The notes: a model not told the origin generated them from the letters alone. 64,000 nt of DNA from UBA11957 sp963603285 (GCA_963603285.1 CAVCMG010000012.1:1-64000), one strand, 5' to 3'; shown: positions 43,273 through 52,742, counted from the stretch's first letter. A program made the numbers and translations.

Positions 43273-43301
43273 ATAATAGTCCTCAAAAATTTGTTTGTCA
43301 A
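43273..43301 (-). promoter_or_regulatory. promoter of the T-box transcript
   Basis: On the minus strand: TTGACA, 17 nt, TATTAT, about 7 nt before the predicted start of the leader RNA. Confidence 0.85.
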
Positions 43302-43494
43302 GCAAAAACTTGTATGAAAAGACGTACAAAAATAAAAAGGAAAAAAGTGCATAATGCCGAAAAGACCGGAGAAAAAACGTCGGATAAAAGACTGTGTGTT
43401 CTCATAAAAGCACACAGTTAGTTTTCACTTTAGATAGAAAATAAGGAAAAAATTATGCAGGATTTACATAAATGATAAAAATATAACAAAATTA

Positions 43495-43523
43495 TTGGTG
43501 GTAATGCCAAAAACTGCTATAAT
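43495..43523 (+). promoter_or_regulatory. promoter of the hydrogenase operon
   Basis: TTGGTG, 17 nt, TATAAT, about 48 bp before the TTG start. A short hairpin (ACTGTGTG and CACACAGT, 43391-43419) lies upstream with unclear role. Confidence 0.65.
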
Positions 43524-43570
43524 TGACATAGTTGTTGGAGGATAATGTTGTAACTAAAGGAGGAAGTGTT

Positions 43571-45406
43571 TTGAGAAAACTGCATATTGAGAAGCCACTT
43601 CATGCCCAGACCGTATTAAACGGTCTCTATCGCGATGTTAGCCGCCGTCTGGCCGCCAGCCCGCCGGGACTCTGTCCGGTGGATATGTCGCTCAATTTCC
43701 TGCGTCTGTGCCATGCCCAGACCTGCGGTAAATGCGCACCCTGCCGTATCGGCCTTGGCCAGCTGGAACATCTGCTCGAGGATGTACTGGAACAGAGAGC
43801 ATCCCTTGAAACCATCGAGCTGATCCGGAAAACGGCCCGTGTTATCAGCGATTCTTCGGACTGCGCGATCGGATATGAAGCGGCTGCCATGGTCACCATG
43901 GGAATCGAAGGTTTCTGTGAGGACTATGAAGAACATATCAAATATGGCCGCTGTATCTGCGGCCTGAACCATCCGGTTCCCTGTGTGGCCGTCTGTCCGG
44001 CGCATGTGGATATTCCGGGCTATATCGCCCTGATCCGCAACAAGCGCTATGGAGATGCTGTCCGTCTGATCCGTAAGGACAATCCGTTCCCGTTTTCCTG
44101 CGCTTATGTCTGCGAGCATCCGTGCGAAAATAACTGCCGCCGCCGTCTGATGGACGATGCAGTTAATATCTGCGGACTGAAGCGGTTTGCCGTGGACAAT
44201 GGCGAAGATATGCCGGCACCGCCGAAGGCAGAAGCTACCGGCAAGACGGTTGCCATCATCGGCGGAGGCCCCGGCGGACTTACCGCGGCGTATTATCTGG
44301 CTCTGATGGGACATGATGTGACGGTTTACGAGCAGCGGCCAAAGCTTGGCGGTATGCTCCGTTACGGTATTCCGGATTACCGTCTGCCGCAGGATATTCT
44401 GGACAAGGATATCGATCATATCCTTTCCACCGGTGTCAAGGTATTTACCGATGTATCGGTAGGCAGGGATCTGTCTGTTACCGAGCTGCAGAAGCAGTTT
44501 GACGCTGTATACGTCTGTATCGGCGCCCATGCGGACAAGAAGCTGGGCCTTGAGGGCGAGGACAGCGAGGGCGTGATCTCCGCCGTAGAGATGCTGCGTG
44601 GCATCGGCGAAGGGCACAAGCCTGATTTTAAAGATAAAAACGTCTGTGTTATCGGCGGCGGTAACGTGTCTATGGATGCGACCCGTACCGCGATCCGTCT
44701 CGGCGCGAAGTCGGTAACCTGTGTTTACAGACGCCGTGTAGAAGATATGACGGCGCTGCAGGAGGAGATCGATGACGCTTTTGCAGAGGGCTGCCAGATC
44801 CTGCCGCTGCAGGCTCCGAGCCGCATTGAGGCTGACGAGAACGGTCATGTGACCGCTTTATGGACAAAGCCGCAGATCATTGGCCGCTATGGCCGTGACG
44901 GTCGTCCGAAGCCGAAGGATGCCGATGTACCGGAGTTCCGTATTCCGTGTGACGCTGTTGTGGTTGCCATCGGCCAGAGGATCGATTCGACACCGTTTGA
45001 GGCTGCCGGTCTGTCGACAGAGCGCGGCATGATCACAGCCGGAGAGAATACCTTTGTCCCGAACAGTACCAATATGTTTGCCGGCGGTGACGCTGTATCC
45101 GGCCCGGCAACCGTAATCCGGGCGGTAGCTGCCGGTAAGGTAGCCGCTGCCAATATTGATAATTATCTCGGATTTGACCACCGGATCACTGTGGATGTGG
45201 AGATTCCCGCACCGCAGCTGACCAACTCCCCGCATTGTGGCCGTGTCGGCTTAAAGAGCCGGAACATGCAGGACTGCCGCAATGATTTTAACCTCGTCAA
45301 GGAGGGTATGACAGAAGAGGAAGCACTGCAGGAGGCCTGCCGCTGTCTGCGCTGTGACCAGTTTGGCTATGGCCGCTTCAAAGGAGGGAGGAACCGCGAA
45401 TGGTAA
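43571..45406 (+). CDS. NuoF-tail/GltD-like FAD-NAD(P) oxidoreductase, hydrogenase partner
   Basis: This 611-residue flavoprotein has two parts. Residues about 1-135 match the C-terminal NADH_4Fe-4S part of NuoF/HydB-type subunits (CGKCAPCRIGLGQLE, later SDCAIGYEAA). Residues about 145-590 are GltD/NfnB-like: cysteine motifs (CICG, CVAVCPAHVDIPGY, CEHPCENNC), FAD-binding IIGGGPGGLTAAYYLA, NAD(P)-binding VIGGGNVSMDATRTA, and the closing FAGGDAVSGPATVIRAVAAGK. The start is read as TTG, 7 nt after AAAGGAGG. It overlaps the hydrogenase gene by 7 bp. It likely passes electrons between NAD(P)H (or ferredoxin) and the hydrogenase; bifurcation is possible but unproven. Confidence 0.85.
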   Translation: MRKLHIEKPLHAQTVLNGLYRDVSRRLAASPPGLCPVDMSLNFLRLCHAQTCGKCAPCRIGLGQLEHLLEDVLEQRASLETIELIRKTARVISDSSDCAIGYEAAAMVTMGIEGFCEDYEEHIKYGRCICGLNHPVPCVAVCPAHVDIPGYIALIRNKRYGDAVRLIRKDNPFPFSCAYVCEHPCENNCRRRLMDDAVNICGLKRFAVDNGEDMPAPPKAEATGKTVAIIGGGPGGLTAAYYLALMGHDVTVYEQRPKLGGMLRYGIPDYRLPQDILDKDIDHILSTGVKVFTDVSVGRDLSVTELQKQFDAVYVCIGAHADKKLGLEGEDSEGVISAVEMLRGIGEGHKPDFKDKNVCVIGGGNVSMDATRTAIRLGAKSVTCVYRRRVEDMTALQEEIDDAFAEGCQILPLQAPSRIEADENGHVTALWTKPQIIGRYGRDGRPKPKDADVPEFRIPCDAVVVAIGQRIDSTPFEAAGLSTERGMITAGENTFVPNSTNMFAGGDAVSGPATVIRAVAAGKVAAANIDNYLGFDHRITVDVEIPAPQLTNSPHCGRVGLKSRNMQDCRNDFNLVKEGMTEEEALQEACRCLRCDQFGYGRFKGGRNREW

Positions 45407-47157
45407 ATCTGACGATCAATGATATCCCGGTAAGTGTACCGGAGGGAACAACGATTATGAAGGCCGCTGCCAGCGTCGGTGTGGATATCCCGCATCTGTG
45501 TTATCTGGAGGGCATCAATGAGATCGGTGCCTGCCGTGTCTGCTGTGTGCAGGTCAAGGGCGAGAGAGCCATGGTTCCGGCCTGTAACAGTACTGTGCGG
45601 GAGGGAATGGTCGTATACACGAACAGTCCGAAAGCGCGCCGTACAAGAAGAATCAATGTAGAGCTGATTTTAAGCCAGCATGACTGCCGCTGTGCAACCT
45701 GTGTACGAAGCGGTAACTGCCAGCTGCAGCGTATCGCCAACGATCTGGGTATTCTGGATGTGCCGTATGCGCAGGATCTGCCGGAGGGCAAGAGACGTCT
45801 CTGGACGACAACATATCCGCTGTACAGGGACTACAATAAATGCATCAAATGTATGCGTTGTATCCAGATCTGTGACAAGGTACAGACGGTCAGTATCTGG
45901 GATCTGGCCGGTACGGGAAGCCGTACCCATATTGATGTGAGCTACAACCGTATGATCAAGGAGTCCGAATGTGCCCTCTGTGGCCAGTGCATTACGCACT
46001 GTCCGGTCGGCGCTCTGCGGGAAAGAGATGATACGACGAAATTTTTACAGGCTCTTGGCGATAAGGAAAAGGTTGTTGTCGTACAGATCGCTCCGGCTGT
46101 GCGTGCCGCATGGGGCGAGGAGCTGGGGCTGAAGCCGGAAGAGGCTACAGTCAACCGTATCGCTGCTGTTTTGAAACGGATGGGCGTTGATTATGTTTTC
46201 GATACCTCCTTTACGGCAGATCTGACGATCATGGAGGAGGGCACGGAGCTTCTGCACCGTCTGAAAAAGGGCGATCTGGTGCGGTATCCGATGTTTACCA
46301 GCTGCTGTCCGGGCTGGGTACGCTTCTTAAAGAGCCAGTATCCGGAGCTGACGGGCCGCCTGTCCACTGCGAAGAGTCCGCAGCAGATGTTTGGCAGCGT
46401 GATCAAACAGTATTTTGCTGAAAAGGCAGAGCTCGATCCGAAGAATATCTATTCCGTATCGATCATGCCATGTCTGGCCAAAAAGTCCGAATGTGACCTG
46501 CCGACGATGAAGTCCGAGTATGGACAGGATGTGGATCTGGTGCTGACAACCAGAGAATTAAACCGCCTGATCCGTGCGGACAAGATCGATCCGGCAAAGC
46601 TGGAGGAGGTACCGTTTGACAATCCGCTGGCGGACTATACCGGTGCTGGTGTGATCTTCGGTGCAACCGGTGGCGTTATGGAAGCTGCGTTACGATCCGC
46701 TTATTTCCTGACACAGGGCAAGAATCCGGATCCGGACGCTTTCAGCGAGATCCGCAGTATGGATGGCTGGAGAGAGTATACCTTTATGCTGGGCGAGACC
46801 CCGCTTTGCTGTGCGGTGGCGACCGGTCTTGGCAATACTCGCAAGCTGATTGAGGCGATCCTGGATAACCGGGTGAAATATGACTTTGTGGAAGTTATGG
46901 CCTGTCCGGGCGGCTGTGTCGGCGGCGGTGGCCAGCCAATTTCCATCAAGGATGAGGAGCGTGCACCGGCCCGCAGTAAGATCCTCTACAGTCTGGATAA
47001 GAACAGCAAGCTCCGCTTCTCACATGAGAATGAGCAGGTGCAGTACCTGTATAAAGACTGGCTCGGTGAGCCTTACAGCGAAAAGGCAGAAGAGTATCTG
47101 CATACGGATCACTACGGCTGGGAAATGCCACAGGCCGTGAGAGCAGAGCAGGAATAA
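45400..47157 (+). CDS. hydA: [FeFe] hydrogenase catalytic subunit, group A type
   Basis: This 585-residue protein catalyses reversible H2 formation. A plant-type [2Fe-2S] domain carries C34, C45, C48, C62. The His-ligated [4Fe-4S] site is H94-x3-C98-x2-C101-x5-C107. Two ferredoxin clusters are at C148/C151/C154/C158 and C191/C194/C197/C201. The H-cluster domain carries all three signatures: FTSCCPGW (L1, about 300), IMPCLAKKSE (L2, C358) and MACPGGCVGGGGQP (L3). The GGAGG SD lies within the previous gene. Translational coupling with the flavoprotein supports one soluble NAD(P)-linked complex. Confidence 0.95.
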   Translation: MVNLTINDIPVSVPEGTTIMKAAASVGVDIPHLCYLEGINEIGACRVCCVQVKGERAMVPACNSTVREGMVVYTNSPKARRTRRINVELILSQHDCRCATCVRSGNCQLQRIANDLGILDVPYAQDLPEGKRRLWTTTYPLYRDYNKCIKCMRCIQICDKVQTVSIWDLAGTGSRTHIDVSYNRMIKESECALCGQCITHCPVGALRERDDTTKFLQALGDKEKVVVVQIAPAVRAAWGEELGLKPEEATVNRIAAVLKRMGVDYVFDTSFTADLTIMEEGTELLHRLKKGDLVRYPMFTSCCPGWVRFLKSQYPELTGRLSTAKSPQQMFGSVIKQYFAEKAELDPKNIYSVSIMPCLAKKSECDLPTMKSEYGQDVDLVLTTRELNRLIRADKIDPAKLEEVPFDNPLADYTGAGVIFGATGGVMEAALRSAYFLTQGKNPDPDAFSEIRSMDGWREYTFMLGETPLCCAVATGLGNTRKLIEAILDNRVKYDFVEVMACPGGCVGGGGQPISIKDEERAPARSKILYSLDKNSKLRFSHENEQVQYLYKDWLGEPYSEKAEEYLHTDHYGWEMPQAVRAEQE

Positions 47158-47226
47158 AAGAATAAAAACAGTATATAACCATTGGTAACTATGAAATATC
47201 CTTGAAAACCTGTAAAAGTGAATGGA

Positions 47227-47271
47227 AAGACGGCCACCCGATCTCTGTATGAGAAAGGGTGGCCGTCTTTC
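47227..47271 (+). terminator. intrinsic terminator of the hydrogenase operon
   Basis: AAGACGGCCACCC and GGGTGGCCGTCTTT form a 13-bp stem; T content is similar on both strands. Confidence 0.9.
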
Positions 47272-47322
47272 GTGCTCATCTGACAGGCAGTTTAAGAAAA
47301 TCCGTTGCCAGATGCCGGTGTA

Positions 47323-48699
47323 TTAGAGCAATCCTTTGATCGTGTTGGCAACGTTGGTGGAATTGATGATTCCGATATTGTTGACAACGATCAGATCTTT
47401 GATATTGTTCTGTTTTACATAATCCACAACATTTACGTTCGCGTAGCGGAAATCCACGATATAGATCTTCTGGTAATGATCCACAAGGAACGGGATCAGG
47501 GCATTGGCATAGGATTCCTTTAAGACCAGACACGATGAACCGTCGGTGATGTTTGGATTTTCAATCGTAGCCATCGGATTATCTCCGGCTACAAAAGTAG
47601 CATAGGCAGCGCCTTCGCCTCGTTTGCTGACATCACGGATAACGTTCCAGTCGTATTCCTTGCCGTCCTTATCCCAGTATTTCATGGAATTTGTGCCATG
47701 CGGGATGTAGGCAGTAACGGTATCCGGGTTGGCCGCCATATCGGATGGCTTGTTCAGCTTGGTATAGTATGTACCGAGGAACGGTGTAAACTGCATCGTT
47801 TCAAAAGAGTCGAGCTCATTCGGCGTGATGCCTTTGGCCTGACAGAAGTTGCGGTAGGCGTAGTATGCGCCGAGTGCTGTCCAGTGGTGATCCGTACGGA
47901 AATATAGGTACTCGCTGTTGTGCTCCCGCAGGGTATTGAGCGTTTCGATGCCCTGCACGCCCTTGTAGGAATTATAGTAATAATTGATCGTCTGACCCTG
48001 ATCAGAGCCGCCCAGCGATTTCAGTGTATCCTCATCCAGCATGACACCGGAGTTTAACGGTACGAGGATCGAGTAGACATTGGCAACACCGGACAGCTTG
48101 GTGGCGGCATCGGACAGTGCCTGGATATAGGTATCGGCGGCGTCCTTGTTAAAGGAGTAGATCGTGTAGGCAGCACCGTCCTTGACATAAAGACGCTGCT
48201 GGATCTGCTTCTGGACTTCCTCCTCCATCTTGTAGGAGTCGGGGAGTGTAGCTTCACTGGTGCCGACCTGGGACTGTGCAGTGCTGGTCGAAGTATCCGT
48301 CTGTGAAGTGACCGCGGAGGATGTCGGCTGTACGGTGGATACAACAGAAGGAATCTCGTCCGCCTGTACATCGGCACCTACGACCTGCTCATCCCCGGCA
48401 ATACCGTAGAGGGCAGTGATCTTCTGCTGTGCAGAGATCAGCCGGTCACGCAGCGGGAATGTATCCGAATACCATGTCGAAACATCCGAGAAAAATTCTC
48501 CGTTTAAAAAGCTTTCCAGCGTAAATTCCGGAAATTTGGTCAGGGTACGGTTCTCCACCTCGGATATGGTGGGCCGTAAAGGAATCAGGATGCCAAGAAG
48601 TGCACCCACAAACAGCAGCGCCACGCCGAGCAGACAGCCGATCAGGCGATATTGCTGCATAACTTTTTTCTGCTGTGGAGACAGCTTTTTTCGTGCCAT
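47323..48699 (-). CDS. DHHW-family protein, AlgJ/AlgX-like
   Basis: This 458-residue protein has one N-terminal TM anchor (about 18-40), then an extracellular SGNH-like domain. The DHHW motif (YLYFRTDHHWTALGAYYAY) contains the family's catalytic Asp/His. A Ser/Thr-rich linker lies near 105-145. Together with the MBOAT gene 12 bp upstream it forms the usual pair: the MBOAT moves an acetyl group across the membrane and the DHHW protein transfers it to an exopolysaccharide or wall polymer. The polymer is unknown. SD GAGG precedes the ATG. Confidence 0.88.
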   Translation of the reverse strand: MARKKLSPQQKKVMQQYRLIGCLLGVALLFVGALLGILIPLRPTISEVENRTLTKFPEFTLESFLNGEFFSDVSTWYSDTFPLRDRLISAQQKITALYGIAGDEQVVGADVQADEIPSVVSTVQPTSSAVTSQTDTSTSTAQSQVGTSEATLPDSYKMEEEVQKQIQQRLYVKDGAAYTIYSFNKDAADTYIQALSDAATKLSGVANVYSILVPLNSGVMLDEDTLKSLGGSDQGQTINYYYNSYKGVQGIETLNTLREHNSEYLYFRTDHHWTALGAYYAYRNFCQAKGITPNELDSFETMQFTPFLGTYYTKLNKPSDMAANPDTVTAYIPHGTNSMKYWDKDGKEYDWNVIRDVSKRGEGAAYATFVAGDNPMATIENPNITDGSSCLVLKESYANALIPFLVDHYQKIYIVDFRYANVNVVDYVKQNNIKDLIVVNNIGIINSTNVANTIKGLL

Positions 48700-48711
48700 A
48701 AGGATACCTCG

Positions 48712-50145
48712 TTAAAACTGGAAATATAAAAACGGATTGTAGCTGTCGCCGATCAGTGCCAGCATGGATAAAAACAGCAGAAGCACCGGAGTCAGCATTT
48801 CCGTGATATTCAGTATTGTGTAGAAAGCTTTATTGTCTTTGCCAAGCTCATAGAGCATACGGCGCAGGTTTTTGCCCAGCGGTGTGACCGCAATAATAGC
48901 AAAGATCAGGAAGAAAATATGCCCTGTAAACTGTGTAGCCACAGCCATACTGGTAAAACCGCCGCCAAGACCGAGCATGCCTTTTAACGCAGTGCCAAGC
49001 TCATGCAGGCTGGTAAAGCGGAACAGGATCCAGCCAAAGTAGACCACGGCGATCGTGTAGACATGACGCCAGACGCCCTTGATCCTGTCCTGAATCACAA
49101 ATTTTTCCAGAAGCAGGAAAGCCAGATAATACAGTCCCCAGAAGATAAAGTTCCAGCTCGAACCATGCCACAGACCGGTCAGAAACCATACGACGCACAT
49201 GTTGCGGATATATTTGTTTCGGGAACAGCGGCTGCCGCCCAGCGGAATGTACACGTAATCTCTGAAAAATGTACTCAGGGAAATATGCCATCTGCGCCAG
49301 AAATCCTGTACGGAGACAGCGGTGTACGGGTAGTTAAAGTTTTCCATATAATGGAAGCCGACCATACGGCCCATACCGATCGCCATATCCGAGTAGGCAG
49401 AGAAATCCAGATAGATCTGGAGCGTGTAAAAGACCATACCCAGCCAGATTGCCAGTGCAGGCTGTGCGCCAAGCGCTTCAACGCCGGATGGCATAAGGGT
49501 ATCGGCCACAGTAGCGCAGCCGTTGGCAAGGACCGCCTTTTTGGCCAGACCTACGCAGAAACGGCGCATACCGGTGTAGACATCGTTCAGATTCACATGG
49601 CGTTCTTCGATCTCATCGGCCACCGTCTCATACCGGACGATCGGACCAGCGATACACTGGTGGAAAAGGCTGGCGTATAAAAGCAGCTTCCAGTATACCG
49701 GCTGTGCTTCGACCTCGCCGCGGTACACATCGACGATGTAGGAGATCAGCTGGAACGTATAGAACGAAATACCGATTGGCAGAACCAGACGCGGAACGTC
49801 GGCCAGTGCCGGGATGATAAAATCAAAAGTATCACAGAAAAAGCCTAGATATTTGAAGATGCCGAGCATTAAAAGCAGGAGCGCACAGCCGCAGAACATA
49901 TATAGCTTATGGTCACGCTGGCCTTTCCGGGTTTCCATATCGCAGCGGCTGAGTATAACGCCCGTGCCCCAGGCAATAAACGTTTCAAACACCAGCAAAA
50001 GCAGATAACGCGGTCCACCCCAGGAATAGAAGATCAGCGAGCTGACAAGCAGTACCAGATTGCGGTACCGGGGTTTTATGAAATAGTAGACGACCAGATG
50101 GATGGCCAGAAAAAAGAAAACAAAAAGCAAACTCGAAAATACCAT
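48712..50145 (-). CDS. MBOAT O-acyltransferase, AlgI-like
   Basis: This 477-residue integral membrane acyltransferase has more than ten TM segments. The MBOAT signature is YLDFSAYSDMAIGMGRM, then NFNYPYTAVSVQDFWRRWHISLSTF, with the catalytic His in TGLWHGSSWNF. It forms an operon with the DHHW gene and passes acetyl groups from cytosolic acetyl-CoA to the outer face. SD GGAGAG precedes the ATG. The 300 bp upstream hold the mgtE terminator and no other supported gene. Confidence 0.92.
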   Translation of the reverse strand: MVFSSLLFVFFFLAIHLVVYYFIKPRYRNLVLLVSSLIFYSWGGPRYLLLLVFETFIAWGTGVILSRCDMETRKGQRDHKLYMFCGCALLLLMLGIFKYLGFFCDTFDFIIPALADVPRLVLPIGISFYTFQLISYIVDVYRGEVEAQPVYWKLLLYASLFHQCIAGPIVRYETVADEIEERHVNLNDVYTGMRRFCVGLAKKAVLANGCATVADTLMPSGVEALGAQPALAIWLGMVFYTLQIYLDFSAYSDMAIGMGRMVGFHYMENFNYPYTAVSVQDFWRRWHISLSTFFRDYVYIPLGGSRCSRNKYIRNMCVVWFLTGLWHGSSWNFIFWGLYYLAFLLLEKFVIQDRIKGVWRHVYTIAVVYFGWILFRFTSLHELGTALKGMLGLGGGFTSMAVATQFTGHIFFLIFAIIAVTPLGKNLRRMLYELGKDNKAFYTILNITEMLTPVLLLFLSMLALIGDSYNPFLYFQF

Positions 50146-50375
50146 GATTGTGTGTCTCTCTCCTGTAAATATTTAAAAAATCACAAAAATAAAGAGCCGC
50201 CCGGATACAACGGCCAATATCGTCAGAATATCGACAAAATTCACCATCATTATGACATGGGCGATGAGAAAAAACAATAGATTTTCCATGGAAAATGGGG
50301 AATTTAAGAATTCTTTGGAATTGCCGGAAAAAGACAGAATGCTGTCAGAGCAGAGGTGTATAAAAAAGGAAAAAG

Positions 50376-50417
50376 CAGATAAAAACACAGATATGCACGT
50401 TTGCTGCATATCTGTGT
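50376..50417 (-). terminator. intrinsic terminator of mgtE
   Basis: ACACAGATATGCA and TGCATATCTGTGT form a 13-bp stem with T5 on the minus strand. Confidence 0.85.
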
Positions 50418-50442
50418 GGAAAACAAAAAGATATACCGGTTA

Positions 50443-51798
50443 TCAAATACCGAGGATGTGTGTCGCAAACTGGAAGTACACCAGAAGGGAGATCGCATCG
50501 ACGATGGTGGTGATGAATGGGCTGGCCATAACTGCAGGGTCAAAACCGATCCGGTGGGCAATAAGCGGCAGTGTACAGCCGATAAACTTGGCACAGAAGA
50601 CCGTCACGATGAGTGTCAGGCAGATGACCAAAGCTACCGGAATTGTCAGGCGGTCGAATAAGAGCAGCTTGACAAAGTTGCAGACTGCCAGTGTCGCACC
50701 GCAGAGCAGGGCCACGCGCATTTCTTTCCAGATGACACGGAAGATATCTTTAAATTCGATGTCGCCAAGGGAAATCGCACGGATAACGGTAGCCGAAGAC
50801 TGACCGCCGGAGTTACCGCCGGTATCCATCAGCATCGGGATATAGGCTGTCAGGATGACGAACTTCGCCAGCGCATTTTCAAAGCTGGTGATGATCATAC
50901 CGGTAAACGTAGCGGAAATCATCAGAAGCAGCAGCCACGGAATACGGGATTTCCAGAGGTCAAAGGTGGTCTGTCGGAGGTACGGCTTGTCTGCCGGTAC
51001 GATAGCGGCCATCTTTTCGATATCCTCTGTAGCCTCCTCTTCCAGGACATCCAGAACATCATCGATGGTAACGATGCCGACCAGACGGGCTTCGGTATCC
51101 ACGACCGGCATAGCCAGAAAGCCGTATTTGGAGAACATCTGGGCGACTTCCTCCTGGTCAGTGATCGTCTCAACGGAGATGATATTGTCCTCCATCAGCT
51201 GCTCCAGCACCTCGTCGGATTCATTCATGATCAGGTCACGGATCGTAACCACACCGATCAGACGGCGGTCCTTGGATGTAACGTAACAGTTATTGATCGT
51301 TTCCTTGTTGATACCGCTGCGGCGGATATGCAGGATCGCGTCCTCCACCGTCATATGCGGTCTGAGCTCGACAAATTCTGTTGTCATGATACTGCCGGCG
51401 GAATCCTCCGGATATTTGAGGATGTTGTTGATCATCTTTCTCTTTTCCGGGTCGGCAGTCATCAGGATACGTTTGACAACGTTGGACGGCATTTCCTCGA
51501 CCAGATCGGCGGCATCATCGACATACAGCTCATCGACGACTTCCTTCAGCTCGTTATCGGAAAAGCCCCGGATCAGCATCTCCTGTGTATCCGGCTCCAT
51601 CTCTACAAACGTATCGGCAGCCAGCTCCTTGGGGAGCAGGCGGTAAAGCAGGGGTACTACCTGGTCATCCATATCCTCGAAGAGTGAGGCGATATCCGCC
51701 GCATTCATCGTGCACAAAATGTCACGCAGGGTAGCATATTTTTTGACCTCAGCCAGTGCTTTGATACTGGCTTTTAAGGTCTCTAATGCATCTGTCAT
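50443..51798 (-). CDS. mgtE: MgtE magnesium channel/transporter
   Basis: This 451-residue protein has the normal length and domain order. The MgtE N domain (about 10-130, with LPKELAADTFVEM) is followed by two CBS domains (about 135-260: MTTEFVELRPHMTVEDAI and NIISVETITDQEEVAQMF). A five-helix TM pore domain (280-450) carries PMLMDTGGNSGGQSS, the Mg2+ site. The N and CBS domains close the pore when Mg2+ is plentiful. SD GAGGAGG precedes the ATG. A 31-codon leader ORF with a strong SD lies about 200 bp upstream in the same direction, suggesting translation-linked control. Confidence 0.95.
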   Translation of the reverse strand: MTDALETLKASIKALAEVKKYATLRDILCTMNAADIASLFEDMDDQVVPLLYRLLPKELAADTFVEMEPDTQEMLIRGFSDNELKEVVDELYVDDAADLVEEMPSNVVKRILMTADPEKRKMINNILKYPEDSAGSIMTTEFVELRPHMTVEDAILHIRRSGINKETINNCYVTSKDRRLIGVVTIRDLIMNESDEVLEQLMEDNIISVETITDQEEVAQMFSKYGFLAMPVVDTEARLVGIVTIDDVLDVLEEEATEDIEKMAAIVPADKPYLRQTTFDLWKSRIPWLLLLMISATFTGMIITSFENALAKFVILTAYIPMLMDTGGNSGGQSSATVIRAISLGDIEFKDIFRVIWKEMRVALLCGATLAVCNFVKLLLFDRLTIPVALVICLTLIVTVFCAKFIGCTLPLIAHRIGFDPAVMASPFITTIVDAISLLVYFQFATHILGI

Positions 51799-51997
51799 AC
51801 TGTTTTCCTCCTCACTGCCTTATACATCCCAAAAAGGAGATAAAAGCAGCTTTCTTTCTTTTTAAAATAGGGGAGTGCAGCGATAGACTGCGGGTATGAC
51901 ATATCTATACGGGAAATGTGGACAGTCCAAAACGATATCAGACTATCCTGGTATATAAGGTAATTGCAGAAGATATTACGTCTGTATATCCGGGCAA

Positions 51998-52093
51998 TTA
52001 CTGTACATAACGGACGAAACGACGCAGCCGTGCCGTATCGTCAAAGCATATAGGTATGTGTCCCGCGCCGCTACTGCAACTGTCTGCGTCCAT
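51998..52093 (-). CDS. 31-aa leader peptide upstream of mgtE
   Basis: The ATG has AAGGAGG 7 nt upstream, as strong as any SD in the window. The peptide starts MDADSCSSGAGHIP, is acidic at its start and basic at its end (TARLRRFVRYVQ), and has no homologue I recognise. Downstream, before mgtE, an AATTGC/GCAATT hairpin follows the stop. In enteric bacteria the Mg2+ transporter gene mgtA is controlled by a short leader peptide (mgtL) whose acidic/proline stretches destabilise ribosomes at low Mg2+. A similar logic is proposed here from position and SD only. No M-box riboswitch was recognised. Confidence 0.5.
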   Translation of the reverse strand: MDADSCSSGAGHIPICFDDTARLRRFVRYVQ

Positions 52094-52269
52094 GATTTCG
52101 CCTCCTTATATCTGAAATGAATTAAGCGCAAAAAAAAACATTGCCGAAAAGGGTTTTGTCTGTTCGGACAACGGTTTACTGCTACTAATAATGTACACGC
52201 CGGAACCGGCTTTGTCAACGGAAAAAAGTGGATTTTCCGCTGACTTTCGCCAGATGGCCGGCACTTTGC

Positions 52270-52617
52270 TTATGCGTATACGATCACAGCAATCAGCTCG
52301 ACATCGCTGCCAGAACGATTGGCGATAGAATGACCCGTTCCGGCGGGACATACGGTAACATCACCGGCGGAAATGATCTTTGTTTCACCGTTATCGCTGT
52401 AGGAAGCCTCACCCTTTATTATATAGAAGAGTTCCGTATCCTTTTCATGGATATGGTAGCCGATACTGCAGCCGTTGTGCAGCGTGATCTTGGCAAACAG
52501 CCGCCCCTTGTCGTTTAACTCTGCCGGTGTGGCAAGATTTAAGATCTCGACAGTTCCGTCACCGTCACGCATATGCTCGCGCAGCTCTTTTTCACATTCT
52601 CTGGCTCTTCTGATCAT
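52270..52617 (-). CDS. small cupin-domain protein
   Basis: This 115-residue protein is one cupin barrel. Metal-binding motif 1 reads GYHIHEKDTELFYIIKG (two His, one Glu) and motif 2 AGDVTVCPAGTGHSIAN (His). It resembles mononuclear cupins of small Firmicutes proteins, whose roles range from sugar or amine sensing to isomerase-like activity. SD AGGAGG precedes the ATG. It is divergent from the alcohol dehydrogenase, with no other operon partner. Confidence 0.82.
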   Translation of the reverse strand: MIRRARECEKELREHMRDGDGTVEILNLATPAELNDKGRLFAKITLHNGCSIGYHIHEKDTELFYIIKGEASYSDNGETKIISAGDVTVCPAGTGHSIANRSGSDVELIAVIVYA

Positions 52618-52742
52618 AAGAAAATCCTCCTGTATGGATTAATATAGTAGATAAAAGCACTATAGCATGTCTTGCGTTGCACCGTCAATTGTCCTATAAT
52701 TTATCCCAGAAAAATGCAAATATTTTCCCGGAGGTATTTAGG

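Noticed and set aside
50173..50289. 38-residue hydrophobic minus-strand frame upstream of the AlgI gene
   Set aside because: No SD, no promoter and no family resemblance; hydrophobic frames arise easily in T-rich spacers.
51799..52270. M-box or other known riboswitch before mgtE
   Set aside because: Conserved M-box helices and loop sequences could not be matched by eye; only the leader ORF and short hairpins are supported.
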